Positions 32,456-40,846 of a DNA stretch of 64,000 nucleotides are shown here, piece after piece. A program made the position numbers and the translations under genes. How positions within the stretch are numbered: the stretch's first letter is position 1; each line of letters starts with the position of its first letter. Origin of the DNA: Chitinophaga sp. E66 (GTDB taxonomy: Bacteria; Bacteroidota; Bacteroidia; Chitinophagales; Chitinophagaceae); contig CP079103.1 in NCBI GenBank assembly GCA_019285755.1, forward strand, positions 310,001 to 374,000, written 5' to 3'. The notes beneath the pieces are model-generated. The model was not told the origin of the DNA and searched no databases. It saw only the letters and a list, made by a program, of their open reading frames with translations.

Positions 32456-34748
32456 ATGCAATTCACAGCAAACGAAGTGCGGCAGCTGGTACAGAAAAAC
32501 TACCTGCTTGCGGTGGAAGTGGAAACGCTTCAGGGTACGATGAGTACAATTATAAACTCACAGATGCGTCTGGCCGGAAGTTCATCCTAAAGATCACGGG
32601 CGAAGAGAAACCATATTCCTTCCTCGACGCCCAGCTCCGCCTGCTCGATCACCTGACCGTTAGCCCCGTGGCCTGGAAGTTTCAGCAGATACTCCGTAAC
32701 AAGAACCGCCAGGAACTAACGCCCGTTTTCAACAACGGTAAACAGTATAACGTGCGCATCCTCACCTGGCTCGACGGCGATTGCTGGGTGCATGTGAAAG
32801 ATAAACCCAAATCCCTTTATACCGGACTGGGGCATTTCCTGGGTAAAACCGATGAGTCGCTGCAGGATTTCCAGCACGACGCGCTGCACCGCCCGTATGT
32901 CTGGGATGTGAACACAGCCGCGGATGCCAACCGTTTGCTCCATTGCATCACCGACCCTGAAAAGCGCCGGCTGGCAGGGTACTTCCTGCTGGCGTTCGAA
33001 ACGGAAGTGCTGCCCGTGCTGACGTCCCTCCGTCATGCCTGTATTCATAACGATGCCAACGATTATAATGTATTGGTGAAACAGGGTGAAGTAAGCGGCC
33101 TGATCGATCTGGGGATATGGTGTATTCCGCGCTGGTCAACAACGTGGCCATCGGCTGCACCTATGCCATGTTAAACACCGCTAACCCCTGGAGGCGGCCG
33201 CCTGGGTGATTGAAGGATATCATGCCGCCTATCCGCTCACGGAGCAGGAAGTGGATCTGATCTATTACCTCATCGCCGCGCGCCTTTGCATCAGCGTAAC
33301 GCAGTCTGCCTGGCAGGCTTCCAACGGTTCTGATAACGGGCACCATTTCGTAACGGAGCGCCATGCTGGGAGCTGCTGGATCAGCTCATCCGCATCAATC
33401 CCCTGAAAGCCGCCGATACTTTCCGTAAGGCCTGCGGGATGCCGGTGCTGGTGAAGCCGGAGCAGGATTATAGTCCGCTGCTGAAGGAGCGCCGCCGGTT
33501 CATCGGCCGTAACCTTAGCATCAGCTACAGAAAACCGCTGAAGATCGTGAAAGGCGCATTGCAATATCTCTATGACGATAAAGGCGGCACTTACATCGAC
33601 TGTGTGAATAACGTAAGCCACGTGGGGCATTGTCACCCGGTGGTGGTGAAAGCCATGCAGCGCCAGATCGCCACGCTCAATACCAATACCCGCTACCTGA
33701 ACGATCATTTGGTGGAATTCGGTAAGGCGCTTACCCGTACGCTCCCGTCAAAACTGAAGGTGTGCTACTTCACGAATTCCGGCAGTGAGGCCAATGATCT
33801 CGCTATCCGGATGAGCCGCCATTTTACGAAGCGGAAAGACGTGATAGTGCTGGATCATGCCTATCATGGCACCTCTACGGTAGCGATTGAAATGAGCCCG
33901 TATAAGTTCGACGGGAAAGGTGGTTTCGGGCAGATGCCTTATATCCATAAAGCGGACTCCCCGGACCTGTACCGTGGCCCTTTCGGGTATGATGATCCGA
34001 AGGCCGGAGAGAAATATGCGGAAAGCGTGCGGCAGATCCTGGAAGCCAACCCGGGCAAAGTGTCTGCCTTTATTTGTGAGACGCTGTTAGGTGTCGGCGG
34101 GCAAATCCGCTGCCGGACAATTACCTTGAACATGTTTATCGCCTGGTACGCGAGGCAGGCGGCGTGTGCATTGCGGATGAAGTGCAGGTAGGTTTTGGGC
34201 GAGTGGGCGAGAAGTTCTGGGGCTTTGAATTGCAAAATGTAGAGCCAGACATCGTGGTGCTGGGGAAACCCATCGGCAATGGCCACCCGCTGGCGGCCGT
34301 GGTGGTGACGGAAGAGATCGCGGACGCATTCAATAACGGGATGGAATACTTTAACACCTTTGGCGGCAACCCGGTATCTATGGCTACGGGTCGCGCCGTG
34401 CTGGAAGTGATCCAGTCCGAACGCATGCAGCAACATGCGCTGGAAACAGGGGATTTCCTCATGGAAGGACTGCGCGGACTCATGGCGAAGCACCCTGTCA
34501 TCAGCGATGTGCGTGGGCATGGATTGTTCGTGGGCGCGGAGATGGTGAAGGACCGCCAGACCAAAGAACCAGCTGTAGCTGAGATCAATGCCCTCGTGGA
34601 AAGCATGAAAGAGCGCGGGTTCCTGCTCAGCACCGACGGCCCGCTGTACAATGTGCTTAAGATCAAGCCGCCTATGGTGTTCAGCAAACAGAACGCCGCC
34701 GACATGGTCCGCCACCTCGACGAAGCCTTAACCGCATTATCACTATAA
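32456..34748 (+). CDS. Fused APH-type kinase and class-III PLP phospho-lyase (hydroxylysine kinase / 5-phosphohydroxylysine phospho-lyase-like)
   Basis: A cytoplasmic two-domain enzyme of about 764 residues. The N-terminal half (32456 to about 33430) is an aminoglycoside-phosphotransferase-fold kinase, with the catalytic loop [13 protein letters not shown] and the metal-binding IDLG/DFG-like site near 33110. The C-terminal half has the markers of the ETNPPL/PHYKPL family: [60 protein letters not shown], the PLP lysine in [36 protein letters not shown] and [12 protein letters not shown]. In animals these two activities are separate proteins that phosphorylate 5-hydroxylysine and eliminate phosphate and ammonia to give 2-aminoadipate semialdehyde. 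Phosphoethanolamine is the alternative lyase substrate. Frame changes lie near 32530, 33110, 33190, 33355 and 34100. No stop or new start separates the halves, so the fusion appears real. The neighbours HglS and ALDH7 favour hydroxylysine. Confidence 0.85.
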
Positions 34749-34759
34749 ATCATTACCAA

Positions 34760-35650
34760 ATGCAGACCCTCCAACTCATCCTCGACGGCCTTATGCGCCG
34801 CTACCGGGAACGCGTTCCGGATGTGGATAAAGTAATATCCGCCATGATCGCCGAAGGCATCATCGGCCGTGCGGGCGATATCGAGAACGATCATATTGCT
34901 TTCCGGACGATGGGCGTACCGCACCTGGGCATACAATCGCTCGAAAAGATATTCCTGCACCACGGCTATACCCGCCGCGACTACTATCACTTCTCAGAAA
35001 AGAAACTGGACGCATATTGGTATGCGCCTCCCGATCCCGCACTACCGCGCATCTTCATCAGTGAGTTGCGGGTGGAAGATTTAACGCCCGGTGTGCAGCG
35101 TATCATCCGCAGCTATACCGACGAAGTTACCGCTGACCCGGTGTTGTCTCTTGATCTGGATGATGCCGCTGTTGTGGATACGTTCCTGCATAGTGGCCTG
35201 TGGCGCCTGCCTTCGCTGGAAGACTTTCACGCCCTGGCGCAGGAAAGCGAATACGCTTCGTGGGCAATTTATAACCGATACTATCTTAATCACTTTACCA
35301 TCAGTGTGCACAACCTGCCGGAAGGCTACAACGATATTGAAAGATTCAATGATTTTCTCGAAAAGCACGGGCTGGTCCTCAACGATTCAGGGGTAAATTC
35401 AAAAAAGCCCAGACGGTCTGCTGCTTCAGAGCTCCACGGTAGCGGGCATGATCGGGGCTGCATTCGCCGGTGGACAAAAAGTGCGCATCGCGGGTCTTAT
35501 GTAGAATTTGCGGAGCGGCGGGTATTGCCGGCATATGCACATTTACCGCCATCGGAAATAAAAAGGGCGCACCGGCGCGAGGGGTTCGAGGCAGCCAATG
35601 CTAACCGGATATTCGAGAGCACCTATTCTTCACAAACCAATAAACAATAA
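34760..35650 (+). CDS. hglS: 2-oxoadipate dioxygenase/decarboxylase (DUF1338, HglS/YdcJ)
   Basis: An iron-dependent cytoplasmic enzyme that converts 2-oxoadipate to D-2-hydroxyglutarate in lysine breakdown. Family landmarks are present in order: the metal His in IENDHIAFRTMG (about residue 40), the second His in NRYYLNHFTISVHNLP, a late SPDGLLLQSSTVA block after frame repair near 35395, and the metal-ligand Glu region GSYVEFAERRVLPAYA with REGFEAANANRIFESTY at the end. The merged length of about 297 residues is at the short end for the family. It begins 11 bases after the phospho-lyase gene, and its stop overlaps the ALDH start. By position it handles the 2-oxoadipate formed after the aldehyde dehydrogenase product is transaminated. 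No dedicated aminoadipate transaminase is seen nearby. Confidence 0.87.
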   Translation: MQTLQLILDGLMRRYRERVPDVDKVISAMIAEGIIGRAGDIENDHIAFRTMGVPHLGIQSLEKIFLHHGYTRRDYYHFSEKKLDAYWYAPPDPALPRIFISELRVEDLTPGVQRIIRSYTDEVTADPVLSLDLDDAAVVDTFLHSGLWRLPSLEDFHALAQESEYASWAIYNRYYLNHFTISVHNLPEGYNDIERFNDFLEKHGLVLNDSGVNSKKPRRSAASELHGSGHDRGCIRRWTKSAHRGSYVEFAERRVLPAYAHLPPSEIKRAHRREGFEAANANRIFESTYSSQTNKQ

Positions 35651-37171
35651 TGGACTTTTTACAGGATACAGGGATATTGACGCGGCAATCGGGCGTGAGC
35701 ACGGGCGGGCGCTGGCAAACAGGGGAGGGCGGGGAAATCGCTTCTTACTCGCCGGTGGATGGGAAGCTGATCGCCACCGTAGCAGGCGCTTCACGGGCAG
35801 AATACGAAGCCGTTGTGAAAACGGCGCAGGCGGCCTTTAAGAAATGGCGGGAAGTTCCGGCGCCGCTTCGGGGTGAAGTGGTGCGGCAGATCGGCGAGGC
35901 ATTACGCGAAAAGAAAACGTCGCTCGGTAAGCTGGTCAGCTATGAAATGGGCAAGAGCCTGCAGGAGGGGCTCGGTGAAGTGCAGGAGATGATCGATATC
36001 TGTGACTACGCGGTGGGGCTGAGCCGTCAGCTGTATGGTCTTTCCATGCACAGCGAACGCCCGCAGCACCGGATGTATGAGCAGTGGCATCCGCTGGGGA
36101 TCGTAGGAATTATTTCCGCTTTCAACTTCCCGGTGGCGGTATGGAGCTGGAATGCCATGATCGCCTGGGTGTGCGGGGATGTTTGTATCTGGAAGCCCAG
36201 CGAGAAAGCCCCGCTGTCGGCCGTGGCCTGCCAGCACATTGTAGCGGAGGTATTCGCGAAGAACAATGTACCCGAAGGCGTAAGTTGTTTATTGACCGGC
36301 GGTCGCGAAGCAGGGAGCTGGCTGGCGGAAGATCACCGTGTACCGTTGGTATCGGCTACGGGTTCCTCTCGTATGGGGCAGTCGGTAGCGGCAACCGTGG
36401 CTGCCAGGTTCGGCCGTTCGCTGCTGGAGCTGGGTGGGAACAACGCCGTTATTATATCCAAAGACGCCGACCTGGATATGGCGCTCATCGGCACCGTATT
36501 TGGCGCGGCCGGTACAGCGGGACAAAGATGCACCACCACGCGGAGGCTCATCGTTCACAAAGACGTGTACGAGCGCTTCCGGGAGAAACTAATAAAAGCT
36601 TACGGTCAGCTCCGTATCGGCGATCCCCTCAATCAGCAAAACCATGTTGGTCCGCTGATCGATAAGGGGCGGTGGATGCATACCTGCAGGCCATCGCCGC
36701 CTGTAAGGAACAGGGCGGACGGTTTGTGGTAGCGGGCGGTGTGATGGAAGGCCCCGGTTATGAAAGCGGCTGCTACGTGAAGCCCTGCATCGCGGAAGTG
36801 CGCCCGGATTACCCGATCGTACAAACGGAGACGTTCGCCCCTATCTTATACCTCATGGAGTATTCCACGCTGGAAGAGGCGATCGACATGCAGAATAATG
36901 TACCGCAGGGGCTTTCATCCGCCATCATGACCCTGAACCTCCGGGAGGCGGAGCAGTTCCTGTCGTCCGCGGGGAGCGACTGCGGTATTGCCAATGTGAA
37001 CATCGGTACGAGCGGTGCGGAGATCGGCGGCGCTTTTGGTGGAGAGAAGGAAACAGGTGGCGGCCGTGAAAGCGGCAGCGACGCCTGGAAAGCATACATG
37101 CGCCGGCAGACCAATACCATCAATTATGGTAGAAGCTGCCCCTGGCGCAGGGGATTCGATTTGATTTGTAA
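35650..37171 (+). CDS. amaB: 2-aminoadipate semialdehyde dehydrogenase (ALDH7A1/antiquitin type)
   Basis: An NAD(P)-dependent aldehyde dehydrogenase whose sequence is strikingly like antiquitin. It shows GEVVRQIGEALREKKTSLGK, VQEMIDICDYAVGLSRQLYG, EQWHPLGIVGIISAFNFPVA, the general base in FGRSLLELGGNNAVI, the catalytic Cys in GTAGQRCTTTRRL, and NVNIGTSGAEIGGAFGGEKE followed by TGGGRESGSDAWKAYMRRQ. These last blocks are diagnostic of the ALDH7 family and of aminoadipate semialdehyde as substrate. Frame changes lie near 36668 and 37135; the second repair gives the ending PLAQGIRFDL and the stop at 37169-37171. The merged length of about 507 residues is normal. The start shares a base with the HglS stop, so the two are translationally coupled. 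This is the last gene of the cluster, before a terminator. Confidence 0.92.
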
Positions 37172-37191
37172 GTATGAATGAGCAACCGGTG

Positions 37192-37224
37192 CAGCCTGCG
37201 GCCTTTGGGGCGCGGGCTGTTTTT
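37192..37224 (+). terminator. Probable terminator at the end of the catabolic cluster
   Basis: An imperfect GC-rich stem, CAGCCTGCGGCC paired with GGCGCGGGCTG, is followed by five T's, 20 bases past the ALDH stop. It marks the likely end of the transcript. The rest of the space to 37585 shows no gene, only one promoter-like box. Confidence 0.6.
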
Positions 37225-37532
37225 GTATTCAGTAGGGAGATAACCGCTAGTCCTGCCTTTTAACCACGTGAATTGTCCGCTTTCGGGCATCGTCCGTCCG
37301 GTTTTATAAACGCGCGTTTAGCCGGAACCGGTTAGCACTAAGGGCTTTTTGGAAGGAAACGGGATCTGTCAAAGATGAAATTGAAAGTGATTTTTGCGTA
37401 GATGTGCTACAGGTGAGGCTTTGGGGGAATGAGCGGAGATGTCCGGTCTGTACAAAAACGGACACTTTGTGGTTTTGAATTTGCCGCTCATCCGTTGATA
37501 ACTATTCGTTTTACCATGTTTGAAACCGTTTA

Positions 37533-37540
37533 TACTTTTG
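37533..37540 (+). promoter_or_regulatory. Bacteroidota -7 box for the small exported gene
   Basis: TACTTTTG matches the TAnnTTTG consensus and lies 45 bases before the ATG at 37586. No clean TTG is found at the expected upstream spacing, so this is a tentative promoter. Confidence 0.4.
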
Positions 37541-37585
37541 AGTCATCAAACAAACAACAACGTAAAACGCATAAAAATTACTAAC

Positions 37586-37944
37586 ATGAAAACTATCACC
37601 GCCATTTTCGCCGCTATCCTTTTTACAATGAATGTGTCTGCCGCCACCCCGCCCGCCGACATGCTGTACAAAACCGCTTTCAGCCTCTTGGGCGAGAAGT
37701 CGTATTATGATGCATCCGGCAACCTGCTGGCCACGTCGCGCTACATCAGCGACGCTTCGCTGCCGCTGCCCGTGGTAAAAAGCTCATGAAGAAATGCCCG
37801 GATTACCAGATCCGCTACATCCGTGAATTCGAATCCGGAGGCATCAACACCTACATCATCACTCTCGAAAATGAGACCGGTTATAAAGTGGTACGCTGCA
37901 CCAAAAGCGCATTCGCTGTATTGCAGCAGCTGGATAAGAACTAA
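37586..37944 (+). CDS. Small exported protein, PepSY-like character, unknown function
   Basis: A protein of about 119 residues after one frame repair near 37780. It has a signal peptide (MKTITAIFAAILFTMNVSAA) and a mature domain of about 97 residues: GEKSYYDASGNLLATSRYIS, then KKLMKKCPDYQIRYIREFES and YKVVRCTKSAFAVLQQLDKN. The alternation of short strands and a KKCPDYQI-type helix is like the PepSY/beta-lactamase-inhibitor-like small periplasmic proteins common in Bacteroidota, but the match is by eye only. It is preceded by a candidate promoter, followed by a terminator, and appears monocistronic. Confidence 0.65.
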
Positions 37945-37970
37945 TCCGCCATCCGCCATTCTACATATTG

Positions 37971-38011
37971 ACCGCCGCCCGGGAGCTGACTGCTTCCGGG
38001 CGCGGTTGTTT
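37971..38011 (+). terminator. Intrinsic terminator after the small exported gene
   Basis: A GC-rich stem ACCGCcGCCCGGGAGC / GCTTCCGGGCGCGGT with one bulge and one mismatch is followed by TTGTTTT. Confidence 0.7.
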
Positions 38012-38033
38012 TAGGAGGCTGGACAGCCAGCAT

Positions 38034-38072
38034 CTCCTAATATCTCCTAATTTTCAAAAATTAGGAGATATT
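38034..38072. repeat. Palindrome built from the 10-base word CTCCTAATAT
   Basis: CTCCTAATAT and CTCCTAATTT stand in tandem and run into a perfect 16-base inverted repeat (38039-38054 with 38057-38072). The core word is the same as in the larger palindrome 85 bases downstream. The sequence is noncoding in all frames. Confidence 0.88.
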
Positions 38073-38157
38073 GGAAGAACTGCAGGATGTAGAAAATGTA
38101 ACGTGCTGCATGTCAATGTTATGTATTGAGATTGCAACTTTTATAGCAATGCCCAAA

Positions 38158-38202
38158 CTCCTAATAACTCCTAATTTTTCAAAAATTAGGAGTTATTAGG
38201 AG
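38158..38202. repeat. Perfect 45-base palindrome with 22-base arms
   Basis: The arms 38158-38179 and 38181-38202 are exact reverse complements around a single central C. Each arm contains CTCCTAATAA followed by CTCCTAATTT, a 10-base tandem. It lies in the 758-base space between the small exported gene and the histidine kinase, which otherwise holds only further repeats. Confidence 0.93.
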
Positions 38203-38310
38203 GGTTAATGGCTTAGAAGTACCTTCATAAGCCCCTTAGTAAAATATGGCCGTCATCAGGCGAACGAAAAGCTATCATCTTCAGTGTGTCTGGTATGTAA
38301 GCAGTAAGCA

Positions 38311-38366
38311 CGGTATGCATACGGTATATGTACGCTGCGTCTATGCTGCGTCCTTACTGCGTCTAT
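38311..38366. repeat. Five 11-base units in register
   Basis: Read in steps of 11 from 38311 the units are CGGTATGCATA, CGGTATATGTA, CGCTGCGTCTA, TGCTGCGTCCT and TACTGCGTCTA, followed by T. Two word families are joined in one register. No palindrome of note is seen here. Confidence 0.7.
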
Positions 38367-38394
38367 ATGGAGTAATAGTAGAATACCTGTACCT

Positions 38395-38438
38395 GAGGTG
38401 GACTTGATGTGGAGATGAGGCGGACTTGATGTGGGGAA
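38395..38438. repeat. Two 22-base direct repeats
   Basis: GAGGTGGACTTGATGTGGAG (plus AT) and GAGGCGGACTTGATGTGGGG (plus AA) are consecutive 22-base copies with three differences. The unit length is twice 11. An open frame on the minus strand across this region is repeat-derived and not credible as a gene. Beyond 38438 to 38702 nothing recognisable is seen. Confidence 0.8.
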
Positions 38439-38702
38439 TAGGTTGGTAATCAATGAAGAGTGTAGGTGAAGCTGTTGGTGTGAAAATACTACCGGTTTTA
38501 ATGGAAATTGCCTGGAGGACGCCTGGCCGGAGCACATACCGGATATACGGAAATCAGGCCAGGAAGGATTCATCCGGAGCTTGATAAATATCCTAAAATC
38601 GCGGCAGCGCCCGTTTGGAGGAGGGGGCTATTTTGATTAATTTTAGTCCTTGCAGCATAAATCACGGATAAACGAAAAGTCCGTTCCCAAACTAAATAAT
38701 AC

Positions 38703-40056
38703 ATGGAAACGCAGGTAACTTCGGTTGAGGCCCTTAATATCCTCCTCATTTACTGCGAAAAACTGGGCTGGCCGGTCGATGAGATCGTTCAGGATGCTGA
38801 TTTGGATACCGCGTCGCTGGAAGTTATCCAGCACCCTGTTTCCATGCAGACCCTCACGCGCTTCTTCGAGGCGGCCGTTAAGATCTCAGGAGATCCCTAT
38901 ATAGGCCTCCACATCGGCAATATCTCGAACCTCGACGCCCTGGGCATCATCGGGCAGCTTTACCGCTACAGCAAGAATATGCGCGAAGGGATGCACCGCA
39001 TCCAGCATTACCTGCCCGTACTCCATACCATTTTCGACTTCACGCTGGTGGAATCGCCGGATAAGGCTTGTGTCGTGATGGCCGCCCGTCACCATGAACC
39101 GGAGGCATTTTTCGCGTCCCGGCATTTTATTGAACTGGCGATGGCCTATTGCCGGCACGGTACGCAATATGCCGCCCAGTTAGACCTGCAACCTTACGAA
39201 GTCCACTTTTCCTGGAAGCTGACGCCAGACGAAGAAAAGCACTACGCCGTCATTTTCGGTTGCCCTGTTTTCGGGAACCAGCAAAACACGCAGCTGGTGT
39301 ACCGTCCCACCGATCCGGATATCCCCAACTTCTTCTACAACCCCTTCTTACTCAAAGCGCTGGAAGCGGGCGCGGAGGCAGGGCTGGAAATGGGCCCTGG
39401 TCCAGCAACGACCTGCAAAAGGCGCTGCTCATCATGAACGTGGAAGAAAAAGAACGGAGCCGCATCGCCAGGAGCCTGCACGACGGAGTTTGCGGCACCC
39501 TCGCTGCGGTACGCCTGCACTGGGCGCCCTGCAACAGCAGCTGCCCGCCCTTCAACAAGCACAATTCCTGCAGACCCTCGAGCTGCTCGACGAAGCTACC
39601 CGGGAAGTCCGCAAGACGGCCCACAGCCTCATGCCCGAAGTGCTTCAGCACCACGGCCTCAACGACGCGCTGGAAACACATTGCCAGAACCTCTCTCCCT
39701 GCTGCCCGGCGCAGATCAGCTTCTATAGCTTCGGCAAGCCCTTCCGCTTTGAGCCGGGCGCGGAACTGACCGTTTACCGCATCGCGCAGGAGCTTATACA
39801 GAACGCGGTGAAGCACGCCCAGGCGACGCAGATCATCGTACAGCTACAGTTCGACGGGCCAGATGTATTGCTAACCATCGAAGACGACGGCATCGGTTTC
39901 GATTCCGGCAGGCTGCGCCCCGGTTCAGGGATCGATATCCTGCGCCAGAACGTCCACGGACTGGGCGGCGCCATTGAATGGGATGCCGCCGGCGGCGCGG
40001 GTACCACCGTTACGGTTAACATTCCTTCCCTCCAATCCTTCCTTGTGCGCGAGTAG
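38703..40056 (+). CDS. Soluble histidine kinase with N-terminal AraC-type ligand-binding domain
   Basis: The N-terminal 220 residues resemble the Arabinose_bd (PF12625) domain normally found in OruR/AraC-type transcription factors: HPVSMQTLTRFFEAAVKISG, DPYIGLHIGNISNLDALGII and a late NTQLVYRPTDPDIPNFF. In place of an AraC helix-turn-helix, the C-terminus is a HisKA_3 dimerisation domain with the phospho-acceptor His in SRIARSLHDGVCGTLAAVRL (about 39460). An HATPase domain follows (VYRIAQELIQNAVKHAQA, LTIEDDGIGFDSG, LGGAIEWDAAGGAGTTVTV). No signal peptide or membrane helix is visible, so it is probably cytoplasmic. Frame changes lie near 39395 and 39525. No response regulator is adjacent; the next gene is an ECF sigma factor. 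The merged length is about 450 residues. Confidence 0.8.
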
Positions 40057-40185
40057 TGCGAATTGTATTATTTTATTATTAATTTGCCGTCAGGCATAAC
40101 GACCGATCAACCAAAAGATTAAAATTTGCGCGCCGATCCGGACCACGTACCGGCATCTTTTTCAGTTTAATAAACAGGGAGACGC

Positions 40186-40763
40186 ATGACCTGGAAGGAG
40201 TCTGATGAAATATTATGGGTAGACGCTCTGCGCAACGACAGCACCGAAGCTTTCGATGCGCTGTACCGCGTGTATTTCCCCTCCGTGTACGCCAATATAT
40301 GCCGGCTGGTGCGCGAACCATCCGCCGCGCAGGATATCGTCCAGGAAGTATTCATCCGCCTGTGGGAAAAACGGAAACAGCTCAAAGCCGGCCAACCTGC
40401 GGGAAACTGGCTCTTCGTGGTCAGCTACAACCGCTCCGTTTCCTGGTTGCGTAAAGACCTTCGCGAGAAATTGCAGGTAGAAGGGCTCGAATCCGTATCC
40501 GACCTGCCCGGCGAACCCAACTGGGACCATACCTCCCTTCAGCTCGATATGCTGGAAAAAGCCATCGAGCAATTACCACCCAACGCAAAAAAGTATTCCT
40601 CCTCTGCAAAGTGCAGGGCCGCACCTATGCCGAAGCCGCATCGGAATTGCAGATTTCCCACTATACCGTGAAGGAGCACATCCAGAAAGCCAGCCAGTTC
40701 ATCCGCGAATACGTGCGGCTGCAACCTGAATGGCAGGCGCTGGCCGTCGGCACTCCCTGGTGA
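40186..40763 (+). CDS. ECF RNA polymerase sigma factor
   Basis: Sigma region 2 is seen as EAFDALYRVYFPSVYANICR and PSAAQDIVQEVFIRLWEKRK, and region 4 after frame repair near 40590 as GRTYAEAASELQISHYTVKE with HIQKASQFIREYV. The merged length of about 192 residues is usual. It is followed 83 bases later by a FecR anti-sigma gene and then a SusC with an STN domain, so it is the cytoplasmic end of a surface-signalling relay. The ORF begins MTWKESDEILWVDALRNDST after a purine-rich leader (CAGGGAGACGC). Confidence 0.88.
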
Positions 40764-40846
40764 TCCACCTGCTGGGTTAAAAAAACTTCCCTGACCCAAC
40801 CCCCTTTTTTTTCATTTCCGCGTATTTACTATAAACCTGACCGCTA

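Noticed and set aside
32456..34748. Ethanolamine kinase / ethanolamine-phosphate phospho-lyase as the main reading
   Set aside because: The lyase family allows it, but the next two genes act on 2-aminoadipate semialdehyde and 2-oxoadipate, which are products of hydroxylysine, not ethanolamine. Kept as the alternative to test.
33430..34748. Acetylornithine or GABA aminotransferase
   Set aside because: The GKPIGNGHP loop, the HVGHCHP start and the NVLKIKPPM end are those of the phospho-lyase branch.
38256..38573. Minus-strand open frame of 105 codons
   Set aside because: It spans the 11- and 22-base repeat blocks, has low-complexity translation and no recognisable domain.
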